Positions 7,226-13,911 of a DNA stretch of 13,911 nt are shown one piece after another. The translations under genes were made by a program, and so were the position numbers. The first letter of the stretch is position 1. Each line of letters opens with the position of its first letter. The notes below the pieces were generated by a model. The model did not search any database and was not told the origin of the DNA. It worked only from the letters and a program-made list of their open reading frames with translations. The DNA lies in assembly GCA_017881645.1 (NCBI GenBank), contig JADGQQ010000123.1, forward strand, positions 1 to 13,911, in the 5' to 3' direction. The stretch comes from Clostridia bacterium (lineage in GTDB: Bacteria > Bacillota > Clostridia > Saccharofermentanales > Saccharofermentanaceae).

Positions 7226-8479
7226 CTAATTTTCCGGAAACCCGGCAATCAGATCTTCCAAAGTATCCCGTCTTCGAATGAGTCGCGGTTCACCATTCAA
7301 ACCAATGAGAACTTCAGCAGGCCGAAGTCGATTATTATAGTTAGAGCACATGGAATATCCATATGCGCCTGCATCCAGAACACAAAGAATATCACCTTCC
7401 GATATCATCGGAAGTTCGCGGTCCTTTGCAAGAATATCGCCGCTCTCACATATGTTTCCGACTACGGTTACCTTCTGTGTTCCAAGCCGGTCGTCCATCC
7501 ACACTCCGTCACGAAACACTTCAACATCATGCCACGAATCATACATCGAAGGACGAACGAGAACATTCATTCCGATATCCGTACCCACATATATGACGCC
7601 GCTGTTTACTTTATTCGACTGAACAGTTCCAAGAAGAACACCGCCTTCAGCTGCAATATACCGCCCGGGCTCTGACTTGAAAACGACTTTCCGTCCGTAC
7701 CGCTGCGTCCATGTAGAGACAATGACTTCCAGCGATGCACGAAAACTCTGCAGGTCAAAAGGCAGTTCACCTTCCAATTTATGATACGGAATGCCAAAGC
7801 CTCCGCCGAAGTCAACAAATTCCAAGTTTTCAAATTTCAATGCCAATTCAAGAAAATGCTCAACTGCCAGCAAAAATGGAGAAGGATCCATAAAAAGAGA
7901 GCCAATGTGCTGATTAATTCCTATAATTTGGAGATCATATTCGGCTGCAATTCTTCGAATTTCCGGAATATCCGATTCGGAGACAGCAAACTTCGTCTTC
8001 TTACCTGCAGTAATTACCTTATCATGATGACCGGCTCCGATGCCGGGATTCAGTCGAACGGCGCAGCGCCCCCCTCTGTTGATCTTACCGAATCGTTCTA
8101 ATTGTGAAAGACTGTCAAGACTGATAACAACGCCTTCATCCATTGCGTATTGCAGTTCCCCGGATGAAACATTGTTCGAGACATAGAAAATGCGTTCTTT
8201 CGGGAAACCGGCTTTCTTAAGCACATAAATCTCCCCCGGAGACATAGCGTCCGCATTCAATCCTTCTTCCAGAGCCATTTGCAGGATCGACATGTTCGCA
8301 TTTGTTTTAATGGAGTAATTGGCTGTAAACGAAGGACCCGAAATCAATTGCGCCATATCGCGCATTTTTTCCCTGAGAATTTTCTCGTTATATACATAAA
8401 CAGGAGTGCCGAACTTTTCGGCAAGCTCCTTAGGATTCGAATGACCGAAGAACTGTGTATTCGATGTATAAGAAATCAT
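7226..8479 (-). CDS. lysA: Diaminopimelate decarboxylase
   Basis: 417 residues from the ATG at 8479, preceded by GGGAGG; an upstream TTG at 8545 would add 22 non-conserved residues. The enzyme is a cytoplasmic PLP-dependent alanine-racemase-fold decarboxylase that converts meso-diaminopimelate to L-lysine and CO2, the last step of lysine synthesis. The family motifs are all visible: NYSIKTNAN with the PLP lysine K58, HIGS with H191, DFGGGFG at 223-229 (phosphate loop), SEPGRY at 269-274, the NICESGD active-site block with C344 and E345, and AGAYGYSMCSNYN at 370-382 with Y373. The C-terminal RPAEVL and LIRRRDTLEDL are typical of LysA rather than of ornithine/arginine or carboxynorspermidine decarboxylases. 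It is separated from both neighbours and has its own predicted promoter, so it is probably monocistronic. Its presence fits either a DAP- or a Lys-containing wall. Confidence 0.95.
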   Translation of the reverse strand: MISYTSNTQFFGHSNPKELAEKFGTPVYVYNEKILREKMRDMAQLISGPSFTANYSIKTNANMSILQMALEEGLNADAMSPGEIYVLKKAGFPKERIFYVSNNVSSGELQYAMDEGVVISLDSLSQLERFGKINRGGRCAVRLNPGIGAGHHDKVITAGKKTKFAVSESDIPEIRRIAAEYDLQIIGINQHIGSLFMDPSPFLLAVEHFLELALKFENLEFVDFGGGFGIPYHKLEGELPFDLQSFRASLEVIVSTWTQRYGRKVVFKSEPGRYIAAEGGVLLGTVQSNKVNSGVIYVGTDIGMNVLVRPSMYDSWHDVEVFRDGVWMDDRLGTQKVTVVGNICESGDILAKDRELPMISEGDILCVLDAGAYGYSMCSNYNNRLRPAEVLIGLNGEPRLIRRRDTLEDLIAGFPEN

Positions 8480-8483
8480 ACGT

Positions 8484-8489
8484 CCTCCC
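8484..8489 (-). promoter_or_regulatory. Ribosome binding site deciding the lysA start
   Basis: GGGAGG on the minus strand, four bases before the ATG at 8479. The spacing is short but the match is strong, and nothing similar precedes the upstream TTG at 8545. Confidence 0.6.
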
Positions 8490-8522
8490 GATTGTGTAAA
8501 TATGAAAACCAGATTCAAATGC

Positions 8523-8578
8523 ACTTGCTCATGTGTATCATGCAATATTCATAATTAATACGCAGGATTTATGCAAGT
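8523..8578 (-). repeat. Dyad symmetry in the lysA leader
   Basis: On the minus strand ACTTGC (8578-8573) is repeated inverted as GCAAGT (8528-8523). Inside it, TTGC-ATG and CAT-GA-GCAA (8545-8525) can form a smaller hairpin that competes for the same 3' half. Both lie in the predicted 5' leader of lysA. No canonical lysine riboswitch core is recognisable. The sequence is AT-rich, so function is uncertain. Confidence 0.25.
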
Positions 8579-8596
8579 CCGATACTCATATATTTC

Positions 8597-8625
8597 ATTT
8601 TAGTCGCGTTTTCCGCTGATAGCAA
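8597..8625 (-). promoter_or_regulatory. Predicted sigma-A-type promoter of lysA
   Basis: On the minus strand TTGCTA (8625-8620) and TAAAAT (8602-8597) are separated by 17 bases, matching 4/6 and 5/6 of the consensus. Transcription would start near 8590, giving a leader of about 110 bases before the lysA ATG. It lies in the 217-base gap between the MutS-like gene and lysA, which holds no gene. Confidence 0.45.
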
Positions 8626-8696
8626 GAGTTTTATGCACGAATTTTGTTTTACGAAATCATTTGTAATTATTTTCGCAGCAAAAGTTGCATTTACGT

Positions 8697-10556
8697 TCAT
8701 TCAATACCAATCATCCGCATCAAATAGCGTGCGTTTGCAGAAACCGATACGCCCGGAGTCAGACGGTAATCAAAATGAATACCTTCTTCATCATATGTTT
8801 CCGAGAAATGGAAATACCTGAGATTCACCCCGCTCTTCTGGTCCAGCGTGCACAATTCATAGTCATGCGTTGACATGAGTCCGATAATGCATGGATTTGA
8901 CAAGTTCTTCAACACAATAATGGCTCCATCCGTCCGGTCACGGGAATTGGTTCCTCTAAAAATCTCATCAATCAGGAATAGCAGAGGTTCGCCCAATTTG
9001 GCTTTCTGAATAATCTTTTCGATACGAAGGAGTTCTGCATAGAATGTAGATAATCCTTCACCCAGATCATCCGCAATGCGCATGGATGAACCGATCTGCA
9101 TCATTCCCAGACACGTCTCTTCAGCACAGCAGATGGTTCCTGCGTATGCAAGTACTGCATTGATGCCAACCGTTCGCAGCAGTGTTGTTTTGCCGGACAT
9201 ATTGGATCCTGTAATCAACGCGATTCCATGCTGCAGGTCAAAGTCATTGCGCACCTGTTTTTTTATTGGAATGAGCGGATGGCCCATGGTTCGTGAAACA
9301 AAGGAAGCCTGTTCTGATTTTGAGGCAGCAGAAGCTTCAACAAATGTCGGAAACGAACATTCAGGATAAATAATAGCCAGGGCGGAAAGACTCATGAGCG
9401 CTTCCCAGGCACCCAGTGCTTGCATATAGGCCTCAAGCTGACTTCCGGATTCCCTCTTCCATTTTTCGAGGAAATAGATGCAGTGATTATCGTACAGAAA
9501 GAACACATTCAGAACAAAAAACAGGATCGGCTGACTTCTCGCCTGTACAAACAGACATATCCGATGAAGTTTCTTCACTCTAGCAGAAGCGGACAGCGGT
9601 TTCGCTGCTTCAGAATCTATCAGCAGCCGTTTCGTATCCATGAGTATCTCACTGGAAACATCGGCACGTTCAATTTCTTTGAAAAGCTCTGAGTATGCCG
9701 AAAGTTCCGTATACAGATCTTCAACCGAGGAAAATGCCGGTTTGAATTTCTGATAGCGAAACGCAACCAGAACAAGCTGAAGAAGCATGATCGAAAGAGG
9801 AACATACTGTGAAATCAGATTCCCGTAAAAATACAGAATTGCCGATCCAATGAAGGCAGCAGTAATTCCAAGAGAAAGAATGCAGTATCCAAACGAAATC
9901 AGGGGCTTCTCCCCTTCCGTATGCTTTGCGTATTCCAGCAATTTTCGCGGATCTTCCGTGCTCCGGTGAGAAAGGCGGCCAGCAGCCTGAAATTTCTGCA
10001 GCATAGGCAAGTTCTCGGAAAACTCCTTGACAGCCAGCTGACGAAGGATAATTTCAGAAGCAAGTTTCACAGGTTTCTGCGCCGAATTAAATATCTCAGC
10101 CAGTGTCCGCCTGCCAAACCATGTTTGAGCGATCGAAATCAAATGAAACAGCGAGTTGCGTCCAAATAAATCAAGATCATCCGAGTAATCGTGATTCCGG
10201 TCCCGAAAATCATCTCCGGAATCCGGCAGAAGATCAAATCTGTGTTCAATTCTTGCCCTATATTCACCCTGAATGGAAAACAGTGTCTCATCAAGCGTGA
10301 TTTCGTTTTTTAGTTTTATGTGAAAAATTATCATGCCGATAAAAAGAAGAACCAGAACAGCGCTCCCGGATATGGCTGCGGCAGGCATCTTCAAATACCA
10401 AAAAACACTTCCGCATACGATGGCACTTAAAAACAAAATCATGCGGACATTGCTGTATTGATTTGATTTTTTTCTTAAGCGGTCCAATTTTTCCGACAGC
10501 AGCTTTTCACGTTCTTCAAAAAGCCTGTCCCGGTTGTTAATGGCATCTTCTTTCAA
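8697..10556 (-). CDS. Membrane-associated MutS-like ATPase (MutS domain V protein, not canonical mismatch repair MutS)
   Basis: 619 residues from a TTG at 10556, chosen because GGAGG lies seven bases upstream; an ATG at 10613 with only a weak AGGA would add 19 residues. The C-terminal third is a MutS-type ABC ATPase: Walker A TGSNMSGKTTLLRT (about 449-462), a Q/ST-type stretch FYAELLRIEKI, Walker B LLFLIDEIFRGTNSRDR (D530, E531) and the STHDYEL switch. There is no N-terminal mismatch-recognition domain (no FYE motif). Instead, residues 38-54 and 61-79 are membrane helices, with further hydrophobic segments at about 222-243, 251-267 and 343-363. A charged helical region precedes the first helix. 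Such membrane MutS homologues are widespread in Bacillota and Bacteroidota, and their role is unknown. It lies downstream of the sirtuin gene, about 137 bases away, possibly in the same unit. Confidence 0.88.
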   Translation of the reverse strand: MKEDAINNRDRLFEEREKLLSEKLDRLRKKSNQYSNVRMILFLSAIVCGSVFWYLKMPAAAISGSAVLVLLFIGMIIFHIKLKNEITLDETLFSIQGEYRARIEHRFDLLPDSGDDFRDRNHDYSDDLDLFGRNSLFHLISIAQTWFGRRTLAEIFNSAQKPVKLASEIILRQLAVKEFSENLPMLQKFQAAGRLSHRSTEDPRKLLEYAKHTEGEKPLISFGYCILSLGITAAFIGSAILYFYGNLISQYVPLSIMLLQLVLVAFRYQKFKPAFSSVEDLYTELSAYSELFKEIERADVSSEILMDTKRLLIDSEAAKPLSASARVKKLHRICLFVQARSQPILFFVLNVFFLYDNHCIYFLEKWKRESGSQLEAYMQALGAWEALMSLSALAIIYPECSFPTFVEASAASKSEQASFVSRTMGHPLIPIKKQVRNDFDLQHGIALITGSNMSGKTTLLRTVGINAVLAYAGTICCAEETCLGMMQIGSSMRIADDLGEGLSTFYAELLRIEKIIQKAKLGEPLLFLIDEIFRGTNSRDRTDGAIIVLKNLSNPCIIGLMSTHDYELCTLDQKSGVNLRYFHFSETYDEEGIHFDYRLTPGVSVSANARYLMRMIGIE

Positions 10557-10563
10557 AATGGTT

Positions 10564-10568
10564 CCTCC
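10564..10568 (-). promoter_or_regulatory. Ribosome binding site supporting the TTG start of the MutS-like gene
   Basis: GGAGG on the minus strand, seven bases before the TTG at 10556. It lies inside the frame of the alternative longer start at 10613 and argues for the shorter protein. Confidence 0.55.
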
Positions 10569-10635
10569 GAATTGTAATCCCGTGGCTACCCGGAAATGGA
10601 AAGCCAAATCCATGATCCTATGTATTTACCGCAAA

Positions 10636-10665
10636 TGATCCCGCCGGATCAGACGAACCGGTTCG
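10636..10665 (-). repeat. Hairpin and palindrome between the sirtuin and MutS-like genes
   Basis: TGATCC and GGATCA (10636-10651) flank a four-base loop, giving a perfect six-pair hairpin on either strand. Next to it is the 12-base perfect palindrome CGAACCGGTTCG (10654-10665). On the minus strand the hairpin is followed by only three T residues, so it is at best a weak or attenuating terminator. It could instead be an mRNA-processing or protein-binding element. Confidence 0.3.
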
Positions 10666-10693
10666 AATCATGCAGTATCGCGCGACTCCGCCG

Positions 10694-11461
10694 TTATTGG
10701 GGAATCGCTTCATCCATTACATCACCAATACTGTCATGAATGGTAAGCATGGCCTGAAGATCGAGATACGTTGAACTCTTATTTACAATCACTACGCGGT
10801 CGTGCGGCAGGAATTGCGCAAATGTTGCGGCAGGATATACTGTAAGAGATGTTCCGCCGATGATAAGCAAATCGGTTTTTTCAATAAAATCAATGGCGCG
10901 GTCAATGTTCTGATGATCCAGATGTTCTTCATAGAGAACAACATCCGGGCGAACCATTCCACCGCATTTTGAACAATACGGGATTCCTTCACTTGAAATA
11001 ACGTAATCAAGCGAGTATGGTTCATGACACATCATACAGTAATTCCGGAATACCGATCCGTGAAGTTCTATGGTTGTTGTGCTGCCGGCTAGCTGGTGCA
11101 GATTATCAATATTTTGGGTAATGGTTGCTTTTAGTTTTCCCTGTTTTTCGAGACGGCATAAAGCCATATGTGCTTTATTCGGTTTCGCATTCGGGTAACA
11201 TAGCTTGCGTTTATAAAAATCGAAAAATTCCTTTGGATGTTCAGTAAAGAAAGTATGGCTGATTATGTCAACCGGACGGAAAGAAATTCCGCTGTCCTGA
11301 CTGTAGATTCCATCTCCGCTCCGAAAATCAGGTATACCACTTTCCGTGGATACACCGGCTCCCCCAAGAAAAACAATATTATTGGAATCAGCAATAAGTT
11401 CAGCCAGCAGCGCGATTTTCTTTTCACGCGCCCCGTCATATCGATCCAGTCTCGTCTCCAC
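10694..11461 (-). CDS. NAD-dependent protein deacylase (sirtuin, Sir2/CobB family)
   Basis: 255 residues from a GTG at 11461. A TTG at 11473 would add four codons but directly abuts the AGAGGA site; neither start is ideal, and the start is uncertain by a few codons. The Rossmann and zinc modules are complete: GGAGVSTESGIPDFRS (NAD binding, about 33-48), TQNIDNLH at 115-122, catalytic His134 in ELHGS, four zinc cysteines at 142, 145, 163 and 166 (CMMC and CSKC), and GGTSLTVYPA near 202-211. The enzyme removes acyl groups from lysines using NAD+, in the cytoplasm. The Tyr/Arg pair that marks the desuccinylase class is not evident, so deacetylase activity is the simpler guess. It follows the PH-domain gene by about 60 bases and is probably cotranscribed with it. 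Confidence 0.93.
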   Translation of the reverse strand: METRLDRYDGAREKKIALLAELIADSNNIVFLGGAGVSTESGIPDFRSGDGIYSQDSGISFRPVDIISHTFFTEHPKEFFDFYKRKLCYPNAKPNKAHMALCRLEKQGKLKATITQNIDNLHQLAGSTTTIELHGSVFRNYCMMCHEPYSLDYVISSEGIPYCSKCGGMVRPDVVLYEEHLDHQNIDRAIDFIEKTDLLIIGGTSLTVYPAATFAQFLPHDRVVIVNKSSTYLDLQAMLTIHDSIGDVMDEAIPQ

Positions 11462-11524
11462 TCGTCTATCCAATCCTCTGTGTCAATACACCGGAAATGG
11501 GTGCAGCACGATTGATTATTTCCG

Positions 11525-11980
11525 TCACAATATTCCGCCGCTTATGCCGTGTTCCTGCATATCAACTTCATCCATGATTCCCATTCCGGAAGCACCGAAC
11601 ATCTCTTTGCCCATAACACGCTTTTCATTTCTCTCTCGTTCGACAATGTTACTCAGAAGTCTTCTGGTACGATCCGATTTCTTAATATTCTTAATTAGCA
11701 GACTTGGACTCGTCTGATCGGCCGACGTCAGAGTAATGGAACCAACACCGAACATCTTCTGACCTAATGTTCTTGTAAGTCTAACGTCAAGTACGCGATA
11801 TAAAAGGAGTTCGTCTGTAACCGAATTAAATAGACCTCTTTTTACATAAAGCCGGTTATTGTCCAGAGTATAAATCGTAAACGACAGCGGAAGACCCAGA
11901 TATCTCCTGCGGTCTTTCCATAAAATCTCCTCATTACCAAGCAAATTCTTTACATTATCAGACTCATTACTTTTTGCCAT
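11525..11980 (-). CDS. Small bacterial PH-domain protein (bPH2/DUF304-like)
   Basis: 151 residues from the ATG at 11980, preceded by a near-perfect AGGAGGTG. Residues about 15-115 match the bacterial pleckstrin-homology pattern: GNEEILWKDRRRYLGLPLSF, strands ending in DNNRLYVKRGLFNSV, the LLLYRVLDVRLTRTLGQKMFGVG block, SITLTSAD, and a closing helix ending IVERER. Unlike most DUF304 proteins it has no clear membrane helices, so it is likely soluble. The C-terminal 35 residues are rich in Met and Gly (KEMFGASGMGIMDEVDM) and look disordered. Ligand and role are unknown. It is first in the probable unit with the sirtuin and MutS-like genes and has a good promoter. Confidence 0.85.
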   Translation of the reverse strand: MAKSNESDNVKNLLGNEEILWKDRRRYLGLPLSFTIYTLDNNRLYVKRGLFNSVTDELLLYRVLDVRLTRTLGQKMFGVGSITLTSADQTSPSLLIKNIKKSDRTRRLLSNIVERERNEKRVMGKEMFGASGMGIMDEVDMQEHGISGGIL

Positions 11981-11986
11981 ATTACA

Positions 11987-11992
11987 CCTCCT
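11987..11992 (-). promoter_or_regulatory. Strong ribosome binding site of the PH-domain gene
   Basis: AGGAGG (continuing as AGGAGGTG) on the minus strand, six bases before the ATG at 11980. It is the strongest such site in the window. Confidence 0.8.
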
Positions 11993-12018
11993 GAAAAATA
12001 AATGCAGACATTAATTTC

Positions 12019-12047
12019 ATTATAGTATTCAATTTGTTGTTCGTCTA
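12019..12047 (-). promoter_or_regulatory. Predicted sigma-A-type promoter of the PH-sirtuin-MutS unit
   Basis: On the minus strand TAGACG (12047-12042) and TATAAT (12024-12019) are 17 bases apart, matching 4/6 and 6/6 of the consensus. Transcription would start near 12012, about 30 bases before the PH-domain ATG. The 110-base gap around it contains no gene. Confidence 0.55.
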
Positions 12048-12090
12048 TTGGTATCGTCCTTTGTTGTACTATATTTGAAAAAAGCAGCGT

Positions 12091-13125
12091 TTATCCATCT
12101 TCAGAGGAAGCATCAGTGACTGGCGCGTCGATAGGACAGACAATAAACAACCCGGACCAGGAATGGTCCTTCTTCATGAATTCGTCCGACCGGTTGATGT
12201 AGGTCTCCGTAACGTAGTTTCCGGTATCCGGAACAGGGTCATCCCAGGTGACATCCACGTGATACCATATATCATTCAGTTTAATCTGGTTCCATGCATG
12301 CGCAATCGGTACCCCGTCGCTGTTATAAGCCACACCGGATACTACCCTCGATTCCATTCCCGATAGAATAACCAGCAGGGCGAATGCTTCGGTATATCCC
12401 TGACACTGCCCGATGCCCGATATCAGCACGCTGTCCGCTGTAGCTAAAGCGTCAAGATCCCCCGCCACGCTATATTGTGAATGAATGACAATGTAATTGT
12501 GAATGGCAGATTCTTTCTGGAGATCCGTCATATCAGGCGTTACAATTTCTGCAAGAATATCTGTCGCTCGATTGTAAAGAGTCTGCACGGCAGCATCCGT
12601 GAAAACCATCGGTTCATTGTCTGCATGTTTCTGAAGGATCTGACCAGCATCATTGTACTGGAAAATGAGCTTCATCACACAGGGAGAGGCATCTTCATAC
12701 TCGATTCTGACCTCACCTTTTTCAAAGGCCGAATGCAGTGCTCCATCCGCTGACAGTTCCGACCAGTATTCCGAAAAAAGGTCGTACGTCTCGATTTGAA
12801 TATAGATTTCAGGAAGAAATTGATAAAGACCGTCCTGAAGCACAAAAAACAAATCCTGTTTACTGCCGATTTCCGTGATTTGCGATTTATCCGGAATTTG
12901 AAATCCGCCCTCGTTGGGGACAACGGACGGAATTAAATCCTTTATGTTGCTTTGCAATTGTTCGGCGAAAGTCTGGTATTGTTTATCCGAAATGCGAAAA
13001 CTGCCGCATGATGCCGTCAGGAATAAGATGGAACTCACAAGAATTACCGCAGCAAGCTGACAGCATCGTCTTTTGCATGGAGGGGAACTGCAGTCTTTTT
13101 CTGCGTTCCGGATCTTTATATACAT
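12091..13125 (-). CDS. Transglutaminase-like predicted lipoprotein
   Basis: 344 residues. The ATG at 13125 is the only plausible start but lacks a good ribosome binding site (an AAGGTG is about 25 bases away). A basic N-terminus (about 1-21) leads into a hydrophobic stretch ending LTASCG, a lipobox-like site with Cys40, so export and lipid anchoring are likely, although the n-region is unusually long. Residues 41-195 are not recognised. The C-terminal half is a transglutaminase-like (papain-fold) domain with a complete triad: Cys241 in GIGQCQGYTEAF, His276 in IAHAWNQI and Asp291 in WYHVDVTWDDP. Bacterial members act as peptidases or amidases, often on cell-surface material; the substrate here is unknown. 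Its upstream neighbour is another probably exported protein, 104 bases away on the same strand. Confidence 0.88.
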   Translation of the reverse strand: MYIKIRNAEKDCSSPPCKRRCCQLAAVILVSSILFLTASCGSFRISDKQYQTFAEQLQSNIKDLIPSVVPNEGGFQIPDKSQITEIGSKQDLFFVLQDGLYQFLPEIYIQIETYDLFSEYWSELSADGALHSAFEKGEVRIEYEDASPCVMKLIFQYNDAGQILQKHADNEPMVFTDAAVQTLYNRATDILAEIVTPDMTDLQKESAIHNYIVIHSQYSVAGDLDALATADSVLISGIGQCQGYTEAFALLVILSGMESRVVSGVAYNSDGVPIAHAWNQIKLNDIWYHVDVTWDDPVPDTGNYVTETYINRSDEFMKKDHSWSGLFIVCPIDAPVTDASSEDG

Positions 13126-13229
13126 ATTATGATTCTTTTTAATGACTACACCTTCTTTATTTGTTTAAGAGATCCCCGATAATGTAAGAATATCATACAT
13201 GGTTGATCTTCGAAAGTATGGGAAAGGTG

Positions 13230-13911
13230 TCATCCATTCAGCGGCGTTTTTCGTGCAGGGTCGTACACGGAAGAAACCTGAAAGAATCGCGAGTAGTCCA
13301 TGTTTCTGAGCGTATCTCCATTAAGCAGTGCGCGGTCCAGATAGAGATAATTATCTCCGAATGCATAGTAAGCCGTGGGTCCGACGCCGCTGAATATTCG
13401 GAAGCCGTTGTCTTTGAGAAATACGCACCGCGGATCCGTTCCTTTAACAAAGTCACCGTTCGGATAAATAAGTACATCCGTTTTCCCGGTAAGTGATCCC
13501 ACCTGATCCAGCCATTTATTCGTATCATTCGTAATCTCTGTCAAATCGCTGCTGTTTGCGTTAATAAATCCATATGTGGAAGATGCAAGAGTCCATCCGG
13601 TTTCTGTTAGCCGGGACATGATCGCTTTTACAGTCGTCTGATTTTGCAGGATTTCTTCCATCGAAGGATTAACGGTTGGAAGACCAACGGAAGTCAATGC
13701 AGCATTCCTGTCATCGAGCTGGTCCTCGTTCGTTATATAGCCCATGACGGTCTCATATCCAGAGAAAGAAACGATCCCCTTGGCTCCGTCAAAGGAAAAG
13801 TCCGGATTTTTCTCAACAAATGCATCAAGAATGCCGATGGCCTCGGAGTCCCGGCTGACAACCGTCTGTCCGGAACTGTTGACGTATTCGCCGCTTATCA
13901 TTCCCTGCTCA
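13230..13911 (-). CDS. Polysaccharide-deacetylase (NodB)-like protein, C-terminal part, metal-site residues missing
   Basis: The frame is open to the window edge (codons up to 13910), so the N-terminus is outside; an internal ATG at 13901 is probably not the start. Counting from that ATG, the pattern ILDAFVEKNPDFSFDGAKG then SFSGYETVMGY (25-55), a block near 93-112 (KAIMSRLTETGWTLASSTYGF), LIYPNGD (144-150) and FLKDNGFRIFSGVGP resemble the C-terminal half of NodB-fold deacetylases of Clostridia. Catalytically active relatives carry a His-x3-His metal pair in the place of SSTYGF; here both histidines are replaced (Ser and Phe). The catalytic Asp pair would lie outside the window. It may be a non-catalytic wall- or glycan-binding homologue, or a diverged enzyme. 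Family assignment is moderate, made from motif resemblance. Confidence 0.65.
   Translation of the reverse strand, partial: EQGMISGEYVNSSGQTVVSRDSEAIGILDAFVEKNPDFSFDGAKGIVSFSGYETVMGYITNEDQLDDRNAALTSVGLPTVNPSMEEILQNQTTVKAIMSRLTETGWTLASSTYGFINANSSDLTEITNDTNKWLDQVGSLTGKTDVLIYPNGDFVKGTDPRCVFLKDNGFRIFSGVGPTAYYAFGDNYLYLDRALLNGDTLRNMDYSRFFQVSSVYDPARKTPLNG

Noticed and set aside
8480..8545. Upstream N-terminal extension of LysA from a TTG at 8545
   Set aside because: The added 22 residues are not LysA-like, no binding site precedes the TTG, and GGGAGG directly precedes the ATG at 8479.
8480..8696. Lysine (L-box) riboswitch upstream of lysA
   Set aside because: The gap is long enough for one, but the purine-rich core motifs of the lysine aptamer are not present.
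10660..10669. tRNA T-loop-like GGTTCGAATC on the plus strand
   Set aside because: No acceptor stem, D-arm or anticodon arm can be folded around it; it is partly explained by the overlapping palindrome.

Overview
The window looks like a chromosomal segment of a Bacillota (Firmicutes) bacterium. The evidence is strong AGGAGG-type ribosome binding sites, moderate-to-low GC, tightly packed short operons, and families common in Clostridia and Erysipelotrichia. I cannot place it to genus. There are ten protein genes, the two at the edges truncated by the window. I see no rRNA, tRNA, CRISPR array, transposase or phage gene, and no intergenic stretch over 300 bases.

Left part (2-2967, plus strand): a SEDS-family (RodA/FtsW/SpoVE) peptidoglycan glycosyltransferase whose N-terminus is an FHA phosphothreonine-binding domain. 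It overlaps by 4 bases a class B penicillin-binding protein (transpeptidase). Together they form a complete SEDS-bPBP peptidoglycan synthase pair with a built-in phospho-reader.

Facing it (7072-2989, minus strand) is a four-gene operon: a Ser/Thr-kinase-like protein with an unrecognised N-terminal domain and a C-terminal membrane anchor, a TerY/YegL-like von Willebrand A protein, a PP2C phosphatase with a C-terminal membrane anchor, and a small charged protein of unknown function. Kinase, VWA and PP2C match the 'TerY-P triad' arrangement (E. coli YegI-YegL-YegK are relatives). No other tellurite-resistance (Ter) genes are visible. The kinase writer, phosphatase eraser, FHA reader and wall-synthesis effector meet tail to tail with only 21 bases between the two units. 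This is the main point of interest: a probable phosphosignalling module controlling a dedicated peptidoglycan synthase. It resembles in logic, but not in kinase and phosphatase subfamilies, the actinobacterial pstP-rodA-pbpA-pknA-pknB-FHA locus.

Middle (8479-7226, minus): lysA, diaminopimelate decarboxylase, with its own predicted promoter.

Right part, all minus: a probable transcription unit of a small bacterial PH-domain protein, a sirtuin, and a membrane-embedded MutS-like ATPase (11980-8697). Beyond it are a transglutaminase-like predicted lipoprotein (13125-12091) and the C-terminal part of a NodB/polysaccharide-deacetylase-like protein that has lost its metal-binding histidines (13911-13230). 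Both of these probably act outside the cell membrane.
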